Under the pieces are notes generated by a model, which saw only the letters and a list, made by a program, of their open reading frames with translations, was not told the DNA's origin and did no database searches. Shown one piece after another: positions 32,701 through 39,044 of a stretch of DNA of 50,110 bases. The DNA is from Chloroflexota bacterium. Lineage in GTDB: Bacteria; Chloroflexota; Dormibacteria; Dormibacterales; Dormibacteraceae. How positions within the stretch are numbered: the first letter of the stretch is position 1; each line of letters starts with the position of its first letter. Position numbers and translations under genes: made by a program. The stretch covers positions 1 through 50,110 of the forward strand of contig VBGP01000036.1 of assembly GCA_005880795.1 (NCBI GenBank), in the 5' to 3' direction.

Positions 32701-32963
32701 GAGCAGAAGCTGTGAAACGTCGAGATCCACGCTTCGCCGTAATCGTCTTGCAAGCGCTCGTCGATCCGCCGCGAGATCTCACCCGCGGCTCCGGTCGAGA
32801 ACGTGAGGACCAGAATCTGGTCGCGACCGGCCGCGCCTTCGCGCACGGCCTGCTCGTAGAGGTCGACCAAAACGTGTGTCTTTCCCGTGCCCGGCCCGGC
32901 CAGCACACGAAGCGGTCCCGCTACGTCACGAATGTCTAGTGGTTCATGGATGTCGAGTGGCAC
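29739..32963 (-). CDS. UvrD-family helicase with C-terminal PD-(D/E)XK nuclease (second AdnAB-like subunit)
   Basis: This 1074-residue protein is the partner of the downstream helicase-nuclease. Walker A is VLAGPGTGKTHVL (about 20-32), Walker B LVDEFQDVDPAQ, motif III GDPDQSIYGFRG, followed by TVHQAKGLEFEVVF and FVAMTRARRRLYL. The C-terminal nuclease shows IVGKIDRVN and VEVVDYKTGSG. Cysteines in LKCPRMYWY and SCPHAAVCPY form a likely Fe-S site. Both motors keep their ATPase motifs, as far as can be seen. The GTG start has GGGAGA 4 nt upstream. Assignment to AdnA or AdnB individually is not possible from inspection. Confidence 0.88.
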   Translation of the reverse strand: MPLDIHEPLDIRDVAGPLRVLAGPGTGKTHVLVDLYEQAVREGAAGRDQILVLTFSTGAAGEISRRIDERLQDDYGEAWISTFHSFCSRILRDNAPNRDRLLLNGFQEWIVMRDVLADIDPAALGPLDGVRRSDAFAHDLLAFVALMKQNLVHPAALQLATEASASERLRVLASVYQAYQQRMREARLFDFRDLISASIELLETNPRLCERMRAKFKLVLVDEFQDVDPAQFELLRLIAPPDSRPRLVVVGDPDQSIYGFRGTVPRLLSHDFSTVYGALTRHLDTCRRSSQQALDAGERLLAATQPGRTPRLLRAESPQRIPAVVVAREGDPVDEAFFCAREIKRLQSEWPELRLRDFAIVLRSTSALGAPFEEALRALGLAYEVRGWGATARNEVVRFLVGYLESLRKPDDPDAFESSLASSLGGVGPRTVSRLRAYAFERSRPLKKVVDRVMYALVARDAQRYPLPWGEAPPTEPRPEPDFLQFLTPEELDDLYQAMVARNRLLAQGRRLPIAALAYTVLIEGGAMRRLLDLDLPEIQRAEAISDLRAAIEGLESIEEVHERLHGSKPLLADITGSLESLLSTAADDTEAADGLREAVQIMTVHQAKGLEFEVVFCSGFAHGLFPLEAKPHPLLDAEDRAWLEGYKVGFMPSWPSDPDGHLAEEARLAFVAMTRARRRLYLTYADAYLRQAGPSIFLEMADPEGPVRELSRGSSRLDPDDVLLPREAEVLLASHRAVLDDAVLARARTLGLDGPFLTDPASGEPFESYGPGRNPDSVEIDHFSPTTLNDYLKCPRMYWYNHHPGLVDEPRSVAMERGGFLHEVLQDFHEHEEEWRPHEAEQQRQWLEAALQRHLEGYLARMEGVLDRKREEKQVRSVLGNYIRAVTGMQFIRRIRTLAVEKRFRLHIDGSDIVGKIDRVNDVGDGEVEVVDYKTGSGKPMRYAYDMYFGSEMHDVQLALYFLACKDGVDEEGNPLAFQPRFLSLWYPKDWVWGGMRQDIFSVGRPAGLKEYREKVLSAEDLERSRSVVVTAIERIKGGHFEPAPRELPGTCVTRFGSCPHAAVCPYGGAPPE

Positions 32964-32994
32964 GGGGTCTCCCAGGGTGGCGCGGGCGACCTGA

Positions 32995-34137
32995 TTATGC
33001 CGGTGCGCGTCTCCTGGATTCAGCCCCAGGTGTTAAGGGCCACCACGCGGCGACCAGCAGGACCACCAAAAGTGCGATCTCGAGCCACGGCCACTGCTTG
33101 AGGTGTGGGCTGAGACCCCGGTCGAAAAGGTATGGGCTCGCGAGGACCCAGATCGCCACCAGAGGGATCCGCCACGTCAATGCCGGACGCTCCTCCCAGA
33201 CCATCCACCCCGCCGCGGCCAGCACACAAAGGTCGGACGCGTGGAGGTACGGCGAAATGAGCAGCGACCCGACGATGGCCATCGGGATGACCAGACCGGG
33301 CGAGCTGCGCAGCTTGTATGCGGCAGCGAAAACAGCGGCGACGATGAGCACGCGCAGGAACATCGCCATCGCCCCGGTCGCGGCCAGCGCGCCGTGCAGC
33401 GTGAGGTCGTCAGTGCCTTTGGGCAAAGGACCTCGCAGCTGCGTGATGTATTCGGCCATGCCCCCGGTTCCAACCGTCACGACGATGACGAGCAGGACAC
33501 CCACCGCCACGGCGGCCCAGCTCGCGAACAACCGAAAACGCCACGCAAAAAGCAGGGCGAACGGAACCAGGACTGTGTTGTTGGGCTTGAACAGGATCGC
33601 GCCAAGGGCGACACCGGCCAACACGTCGCGGCGATCGCGCATCAACCGCCAGGCGATGACCGCACCCGCCGCCTCGAGCGGAACCACCTGGCCGACATTG
33701 ACCGCGTGCATGACCCACCACGGAGCGAGCGCACCGACCACGGCGATCCAGCGGCTCCATCCCTTGCTCACCCCTGCCCAGGCCAGGGCCGCTGCGAAAG
33801 CGCCGAGAAGGATGACCGCCCACACGACATAAGCGGCGTCGTAAGGCAGGAATCCCAGCGGAGCGGTCACAAACGCTACGGTCGGGGGACTTAGAAATGG
33901 CTGCGCCACCAGCTGCGTGGAAAGCTCCTTCTGCTCGACCGCGACCAGGCCCTGGTCGTAGATATGCGACCAACCCTGCTGGAGGCCGACCTGGCCCGCA
34001 GCCACGTAGGTGTGGAAGTCGACGCTGGTTGGATCGTTCCGGTAGGTGAGATCCACCAGGAGGGCGATCGCCACGATCCCGAAGGCGAGCACCAACCAGC
34101 CGCGCCTGTTGGCACCGATGTTTACAGCGCTAAACAC
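32995..34137 (-). CDS. GT87-like (DUF2029) polytopic glycosyltransferase
   Basis: This membrane protein of about 380 residues has ten or more hydrophobic helices. Near the start it carries SVDFHTYVAAGQVGLQQGW, with an acidic residue after the first helix. This pattern, followed by an outward loop containing YDQG and later LFKPNNTVLVP, fits the GT87/DUF2029 mannosyltransferase family, which uses polyprenyl-phosphate sugars. The start is uncertain: GTG at 34137 follows GGGGGAG by 2 nt, GTG at 34167 is possible, and an ATG at 34221 would run into the divergent gene. It is paired back-to-back with a GT39-like gene. Confidence 0.7.
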   Translation of the reverse strand: MFSAVNIGANRRGWLVLAFGIVAIALLVDLTYRNDPTSVDFHTYVAAGQVGLQQGWSHIYDQGLVAVEQKELSTQLVAQPFLSPPTVAFVTAPLGFLPYDAAYVVWAVILLGAFAAALAWAGVSKGWSRWIAVVGALAPWWVMHAVNVGQVVPLEAAGAVIAWRLMRDRRDVLAGVALGAILFKPNNTVLVPFALLFAWRFRLFASWAAVAVGVLLVIVVTVGTGGMAEYITQLRGPLPKGTDDLTLHGALAATGAMAMFLRVLIVAAVFAAAYKLRSSPGLVIPMAIVGSLLISPYLHASDLCVLAAAGWMVWEERPALTWRIPLVAIWVLASPYLFDRGLSPHLKQWPWLEIALLVVLLVAAWWPLTPGAESRRRAPA

Positions 34138-34199
34138 TTCTCCCCCGGTTGTTCGAGTCTCTCTCACACCAGAGACGCAGTCCCAATAATTCGAAACGC
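34119..34199. promoter_or_regulatory. Divergent promoter region with palindrome
   Basis: TGTTTA (34119-34124) and TAAACA (34131-34136) form a perfect inverted repeat at the 5' end of the leftward gene. AATAAT (34185-34190) is a -10-like element 9 nt before the rightward ATG at 34200, which lacks a ribosome binding site. The palindrome could be an operator shared by both glycosyltransferase genes. Confidence 0.35.
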
Positions 34200-35678
34200 A
34201 TGACCGCCCGCCATCTGACAATTTCCTGGCGGACAGCGGCCTGGCCGGCCCTGGCTGGACTCGCTGTAATCGTCGCGCATCTGCCTTCCTTCGTGCACCG
34301 GCTGCTGGACGGAGACGAGGCGATCTACGGCTCGATCGCGGTGCTCATGAACCTCGGAGGCGGCCTTTATGGCGCCGGGGGGGTCGACAACAAGCCGCCT
34401 GGGATTTTCTGGGTGTACGCGCTCACCTTCCGGGTTTCCGGCGCCTACCAGATGACGGCGATCCACGCCGTCGGGTTCGCCGCCATGGCGGCGACGTGCC
34501 TGCTCATCTTCAAGATCGGAAGGGACCTCGCCGGGACGAGCTCCGGGATTCTCGCCGCCCTGTTCTACGGCGTCTTGACGGCGGCCGGAAACCCAAGACT
34601 GCTGGCCTCCAACACCGAGGTCTTCATGATGCTTCCCCTCGCCGCCTCGGTCCTCTGCATGTTGCGCAGGCAGTGGTTCTGGACCGGCGTGCTGCTCGTT
34701 GCGGCGGGCGCCTTCCGTCAGTCGGCCGCCGTCAACGTACTGCTGGTCGGGCTTGCCCTGTTCTGGCTCGAACCCGCCGGGGAACGGCGGCTACCCGCGC
34801 TGCTGTTCGTCGGCGGACTGCTCGCCGGATTGGTGGCCGGCGCCGTCCTCATCGTCCTGACCGGATCGCTCGCCGGCTTCTGGCGCTGGACCATCCAGAC
34901 CCTGGTCGGCTACGCGTCGGCAAGCTGGACGCCGGGATACGTCTGGAGCCGCGCCCAGGACAGCATCGTGCCGTTCGTGATCGACATGTCGGTGTTGTGG
35001 ATCGCCTCGATCGCACTTATCACGCGGTGGCGAGCACTATCCGTCGAGGTCCGCTTGATGGTGGCGTGGCTCATAGTCGCGATGGCAGGATCGCTTGCGG
35101 GGGGCCACCTCTCCTGGCATTACTTCATCCAGGCGATGGGGCCGCTGGCTCTGCTCGCTGCACTCGCCTTCGACCGCTTCGAGATGCGACGGTGGGTTGC
35201 CGCGGCCGCGGTGCTGGGCATCGCGCTACCCGCGGCCGCCTGGTGGGCGTTCGACGTCAGCGCCGACCCCCTCACCTATGACTTCAAAGCGCCCGGGCCA
35301 CAGCACCAGGCGGTGTCCTCATATATCGCGGCCCACACGTCGCCCTCGGATCGAGTCTTCGTCTGGGGAGACTGGCCTGCGCTTTACGTGGAGTCGGATC
35401 GCGTGATGGCCGGCCGCTTCCCCGGATTTCTGCGCGGCTTCGAGCGCGGTTCGGACGTGCCTCCCAACAGCTGGGACACCGCGCCGGAGGTGTGGACGCT
35501 GCTGGAGTCAGACCTGTCCGCCAACCCGCCGGCTCTCATCGTCGACACGGCGGCCGCGGATTGGAGCGATTTTGCCAAATACCCGATGAGCAACTACCCG
35601 GTGCTTGCAGAGCTCGTGGCGAACCGCTACCACGCGGTGGCCACCATCGACGGCGTGGTGATCTACGCCCGAAACTGA
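34200..35678 (+). CDS. GT39/ArnT-like polytopic glycosyltransferase
   Basis: This 492-residue protein has about ten membrane helices and a soluble C-terminal domain from about residue 365. The first outer loop carries LLDGDEAIYGSIA, the acidic DE motif of the PMT/ArnT clan that contacts the lipid-linked sugar. It is followed by KPPGIFWVYAL, a standard segment in this family. The C-terminal part (RVFVWGDWPALYVESDRV) is typical of GT39-like proteins. It probably modifies an envelope glycan, protein or lipid from outside the membrane. The ATG at 34200 is preferred because the open frame before it reaches into the divergent promoter. Confidence 0.8.
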   Translation: MTARHLTISWRTAAWPALAGLAVIVAHLPSFVHRLLDGDEAIYGSIAVLMNLGGGLYGAGGVDNKPPGIFWVYALTFRVSGAYQMTAIHAVGFAAMAATCLLIFKIGRDLAGTSSGILAALFYGVLTAAGNPRLLASNTEVFMMLPLAASVLCMLRRQWFWTGVLLVAAGAFRQSAAVNVLLVGLALFWLEPAGERRLPALLFVGGLLAGLVAGAVLIVLTGSLAGFWRWTIQTLVGYASASWTPGYVWSRAQDSIVPFVIDMSVLWIASIALITRWRALSVEVRLMVAWLIVAMAGSLAGGHLSWHYFIQAMGPLALLAALAFDRFEMRRWVAAAAVLGIALPAAAWWAFDVSADPLTYDFKAPGPQHQAVSSYIAAHTSPSDRVFVWGDWPALYVESDRVMAGRFPGFLRGFERGSDVPPNSWDTAPEVWTLLESDLSANPPALIVDTAAADWSDFAKYPMSNYPVLAELVANRYHAVATIDGVVIYARN

Positions 35679-35708
35679 GGCGTGCGACTCTCGACCGCCC
35701 CTAGATCC

Positions 35709-35772
35709 TCGGATAGTCCGGACTATCCGACGTTTGCGGTGCACTTGATGTGGCTTCGTCCGGACTATCCGA
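35709..35772. repeat. Perfect 22-bp palindrome with a partial second copy
   Basis: A perfect palindrome at 35709-35730 has centre GTCCGGAC and arms reading TCGGATA and TATCCGA. Its right part, GTCCGGACTATCCGA, recurs at 35758-35772, exactly 42 nt further on. Both lie in the 130-nt gap between two convergent genes, so an operator is unlikely. No T-tract follows. It could be a REP-like element or a protein-binding site; the rest of the gap shows nothing. Confidence 0.7.
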
Positions 35773-35808
35773 GGCGGGCCGGCGGGGCCGAGGCCCGCAC
35801 AGGTGGCG

Positions 35809-36561
35809 TCAGACGTGCGGAATGCGGTCAGGCGACGGGACGGGTGGGGTCGGCGGGAGCTTGACCGGCAGCGGCACGACCGGCACCTGAACACTGGGCA
35901 CCCCGACCTGCGCTGGTCCGGCGTGTACCGAAGGGGGAACCGACGGTGAAGGCATCGGCGGCACGACCGGGGCCCTGACGCTTGGGGCGGAGGCGGGCTG
36001 CACGGCGTGGGCACCGGGAGGGGGCGGTGCGACAGTGGGCGCGGGCTGCGCGATGATGACCGCCGCGGCGGCGGCCACGACGGCGACCTGCACGACGTGA
36101 TGAGCGCTGTCGGTCAGCCATCGACCCGACAGCCAGATGGCCAGCAGGGACATCGCCCGCCGCCCGATCGCGCGCCCGTGCTGAACGTGGTCGCTGATGC
36201 TGCTGAGCGCGCGCCGCAGCCGGCGCTGCACGGTGCCCTCGGTGAGCCCGATCTCCGAGGCGATCTCACGATTCGAGTAGCCGCCGAAGTAGGCGAGCTT
36301 GATGACCTCTTTGTCCTCGCGCGGCAGCGAGCGGATCGCCTCGTCGACCGCGTGGCGGATCATCGCCCCTGAAAAGTCCTTCCAGGCATGAGGACGGTCT
36401 TCGCCGTCGCTCATGCCCTCGAGAAGCATCTTCTTGAGGCCTTTGTGGGCGCCCCGCATGCGGCGGCGGTCGACCGGGGTCCGCCGGGCGCCCGTCATCA
36501 GCCACGTCCGCCAGGTGTCGTTCGTGGCACCGGGAAGCACGTGGTTTTCAGCTACGGGCAT
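35809..36561 (-). CDS. Membrane-anchored regulator with sigma region-4-like domain only
   Basis: This 250-residue protein has a sigma-70 region 4-type helix-turn-helix at about 70-125: SLPREDKEVIKLAYFGGYSN, then REIASEIGLTEGTVQRRLRR. Region 2, needed to bind -10 DNA and core polymerase in ECF sigma factors, is absent. A hydrophobic helix (about 155-172, VVQVAVVAAAAAVIIA) is followed by some 75 Pro/Ala/Val-rich residues, probably outside the membrane. It thus looks like a membrane-tethered DNA-binding protein with an extracytoplasmic tail. The ATG has GGAG 11 nt upstream. No anti-sigma gene is adjacent. Confidence 0.7.
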   Translation of the reverse strand: MPVAENHVLPGATNDTWRTWLMTGARRTPVDRRRMRGAHKGLKKMLLEGMSDGEDRPHAWKDFSGAMIRHAVDEAIRSLPREDKEVIKLAYFGGYSNREIASEIGLTEGTVQRRLRRALSSISDHVQHGRAIGRRAMSLLAIWLSGRWLTDSAHHVVQVAVVAAAAAVIIAQPAPTVAPPPPGAHAVQPASAPSVRAPVVPPMPSPSVPPSVHAGPAQVGVPSVQVPVVPLPVKLPPTPPVPSPDRIPHV

Positions 36562-36620
36562 CTCCCAGTACTCCGCTGTACGGAAAACTCCGGATGCCTC
36601 GAAAGCACCCGAACGCGAGA

Positions 36621-37241
36621 TCAGTCCGTCGAGGGTCTGCGGGGGCGCTTGATTTCGAGGATGCGAGGCTCGGCCGCGGCGACCGTCACGAGGCGGTCGA
36701 ACACCTCCGGCGCGTCGTTGTCATCGACCCCATCGGCCAGACGGACATAAGCGGATGCGCCGTCGGCGAAGACGAAGGTCGGAGTGCCGAATACTCCAAG
36801 CTCGCCGACGGCCTCGCCGTGATCCCGCGCCAGCCCGTCGAGGATCTTGGGATCTGCCAGGTCGCGCCGAAAACGCTCGATGTCGAGGCCCACATCGACG
36901 GCAAGCTGCTCCACCACCGCCGGGTCGTCGATGTCCAACCGGTCGCGATGGCGGGCCCAGAGCATCGGCATGTGGAGGTCGTCGAAGCGGCCCTGCCGCC
37001 TCGCGGCTTCCGCGGCCCCAAAGGCGAGTCGTCCCCTCACGTTTTCGGACGCGGGTGCACTCCAAACCGTCCAGCCGTCATTCTTTGAATTCACCTGCGT
37101 GAGCGAGAAATACCGCCAGCGAACCTCGACGTCGCGCCGGCCCGAGCGCCGCACCGCGTCGAGGAGACCCGCCGCCCGGAAGACGAACGGACACAGGTAG
37201 TCGAAGAAGACGTCCAACGTGATGGGTTCTGAACGGGCCAC
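36621..37241 (-). CDS. DsbA-fold oxidoreductase/isomerase-like protein
   Basis: This 206-residue protein has the thioredoxin-like DsbA fold with a large helical insertion, as in FrnE and 2-hydroxychromene-2-carboxylate isomerases. The active-site position reads FDYLCPFVFR, so the second cysteine of CxxC is missing and classic disulfide exchange is unlikely. The cis-proline region is GVFGTPTFVFADG (about 158-170). Single-cysteine members are often glutathione- or thiol-dependent isomerases. The GTG at 37241 has GGAA 8 nt upstream. There is no signal peptide, so it is probably cytoplasmic. Confidence 0.75.
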   Translation of the reverse strand: MARSEPITLDVFFDYLCPFVFRAAGLLDAVRRSGRRDVEVRWRYFSLTQVNSKNDGWTVWSAPASENVRGRLAFGAAEAARRQGRFDDLHMPMLWARHRDRLDIDDPAVVEQLAVDVGLDIERFRRDLADPKILDGLARDHGEAVGELGVFGTPTFVFADGASAYVRLADGVDDNDAPEVFDRLVTVAAAEPRILEIKRPRRPSTD

Positions 37242-37296
37242 GCAGAGTGTTCCAACGCGGCTGCTCCTGACGCGTATTCCAGACAGCTGGTCCTGG

Positions 37297-37854
37297 ATGC
37301 GTTCGGACCTCCTCGTCCGGCTGCTTCCATTCACGGTCGCCTACGCGGTGATTTACATCGCGAGCAGCAGGTCCTCATGGCTCGGCCTCGGGCCCGGCAA
37401 CCTGACGGCGCAGCTCGTTTTCGCGGCCGTCGCCTCGCCCGTGATGTTCGGTGCGGCCGCGGCGGTCCAGCTGTGGCTCACGCGCCGGCGCGGCGCGCTG
37501 AGCGTGCCGGCGGGGCCGGACGACGCGGCGTTCCAGGCCGGCTTCTACGCGCTGAACGGGCCGATTGAGGAAGGCTTTTTTCGCGGCATCGTCCAGGGCG
37601 GACTGACCGCGTTGTGGGCGGCGCCCGCCGGGTTCGCGATCGGGGCCGCGACCTACGTGCTCTACCACCGGCTCGGCCGCTGGACCTGGGCCGACACCTT
37701 CGCGACGGCCCTCGTGGGCCTCCCTCTCGGCCTTGCCTACTGGCTGCTCCCCGGTCCGCCTTCGCTGTTGGGGATCTCGATCGCCCACATCGCGGCGACC
37801 TGTGGGTTCCTCGGACCAGGGCCTTACCTGCTGAGAAGGATGCATCTGGTTTAG
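37297..37854 (+). CDS. CPBP (CAAX-like) intramembrane metalloprotease family protein
   Basis: This 185-residue membrane protein has about five helices. GPIEEGFFRG (about residues 86-95) is the EExxxR motif of the CPBP/Abi family. The second catalytic motif is probably HIAATCGFLGPGP near the C-terminus, and the FxxxH-type histidine may be in YVLYHRLGRW. Family members cut peptides or give bacteriocin immunity. The ATG at 37297 is preferred; the open frame upstream overlaps the divergent DsbA-fold gene. The MFS gene starts directly after its stop. Confidence 0.75.
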   Translation: MRSDLLVRLLPFTVAYAVIYIASSRSSWLGLGPGNLTAQLVFAAVASPVMFGAAAAVQLWLTRRRGALSVPAGPDDAAFQAGFYALNGPIEEGFFRGIVQGGLTALWAAPAGFAIGAATYVLYHRLGRWTWADTFATALVGLPLGLAYWLLPGPPSLLGISIAHIAATCGFLGPGPYLLRRMHLV

Positions 37855-39030
37855 GTGGTCGAGCTCGACAGGCGGCAACGCGTCACCCTCATCTGGGCCG
37901 GGATGGCCGTCGTGCTGGCCGGCTTCGAGGGCTCGATCCTGGTCGTGGCTCTACCTGCGATCGCCAAAGAGTTCCACGCCGGCACCTCGGCCCTTTCCAA
38001 CCTCGGTTCCGTGCTCGCGGTGGGGACGCTCGGCGCTTTGCCCCTTGCCACCCTGGCCGACCGCTTCGGCCGGCGCCGTCTCATCGCCGCGGGCGTGGCA
38101 GGTTTCTCGCTGGTCACCCTGGCCAGCGCCTACGTGCCTTCCCTGGCCGACCTGGCTTTCTTGCGGCTCTTCGCGGTCTGTTTCGAGGTCCTGGTGATCG
38201 GGGTGGCGACGGCGCTGATAGTCGAGGAGGCCCCCGCGGGCAGCCGCGGCCAGGCGGTCAGCGTGCTGGCGCTGCTGTCGGGGTTGGGCACTGGCATAAC
38301 CGTCATCGCCTACCCTCTGGTCGCCCCACACTGGCGCTGGCTCTTCATGGCCGGCGGGGCGGGGCTGGTGGCGGCACCATTCATCTGGTGGCTGCTGCCC
38401 GAGGGGCGTACCTGGCAGGGGGTGCGCGTCACCGGGTCGGCGATCCGCCTGCTGATGCAGCCGCCCTGGCGGCGCCGGATCGTGGTCCTGGCGGCGATGT
38501 TCGCGCTGCTCGCGGTGCTTCTGGAGCCGGCCGGCCTGCTCTACACCCTCTACGCCAGCGTGGTCCTGAGCTGGTCGCCCGTCCAGATCAGCTTCCTGAT
38601 CGTGGTGTCCGGCACCGCGGGTGCGGTCTCGTACCTCGCGGGCGGCTACCTCACCGACCGGTTCGGGCGGAGGGGCCCGGCCATCGCGTTGACAGTTGCC
38701 ACCGCGGCAGCGACAAGCCTTAGCTTCGCTACATCCACGGTGGGTTTCTTCGTCGGCAACGTGCTGTGGAGCGCCTTCGCCAGCGCGGGGACGCCTGTAT
38801 TCGGCGCATGGTCGGGCGAGCTGTTCCCCACGCGCGCCCGCGCCACGGCGGAGGCCGCGATCGCGCTCGCCGGAGCGATCGGCAGCATCGTTGGGCTGCA
38901 GGCGGTCGCCTTGCTGTCCGCATCGGCCGGCCTTGGGGGCGCCATCGAGCTCGAGGGCGTCGCGGCCGTGGCAGGTGCGCTGCTCCTGTTCCTTCTGCCC
39001 GAGACGAAACAGCAGCCGCTTCCCGAGTAG
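37855..39030 (+). CDS. MFS transporter, 12-helix type
   Basis: This 391-residue transporter has the two six-helix halves of the major facilitator superfamily. Motif A-like loops are LATLADRFGRRRLIA (about 64-78) and its second-half counterpart YLTDRFGRRGPAIAL. The first helix includes VLAGFEGSILVVALP, as in sugar or drug transporters. The GTG directly follows the CPBP stop codon, so translation is coupled. It precedes the dimethylglycine dehydrogenase-like gene by 14 nt in the same direction and may import the substrate of that pathway. Confidence 0.85.
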   Translation: MVELDRRQRVTLIWAGMAVVLAGFEGSILVVALPAIAKEFHAGTSALSNLGSVLAVGTLGALPLATLADRFGRRRLIAAGVAGFSLVTLASAYVPSLADLAFLRLFAVCFEVLVIGVATALIVEEAPAGSRGQAVSVLALLSGLGTGITVIAYPLVAPHWRWLFMAGGAGLVAAPFIWWLLPEGRTWQGVRVTGSAIRLLMQPPWRRRIVVLAAMFALLAVLLEPAGLLYTLYASVVLSWSPVQISFLIVVSGTAGAVSYLAGGYLTDRFGRRGPAIALTVATAAATSLSFATSTVGFFVGNVLWSAFASAGTPVFGAWSGELFPTRARATAEAAIALAGAIGSIVGLQAVALLSASAGLGGAIELEGVAAVAGALLLFLLPETKQQPLPE

Positions 39031-39044
39031 ATTTCAGCGCACCG

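Noticed and set aside
35709-35772. The palindrome as an operator for a neighbouring gene
   Set aside because: Both flanking genes converge on it, so no promoter is expected there. It was kept only as a repeat.
38766-39044. Upstream in-frame extension of the first dimethylglycine dehydrogenase-like gene
   Set aside because: It is inside the MFS gene. The FAD-binding motif begins a few residues after the ATG at 39045.
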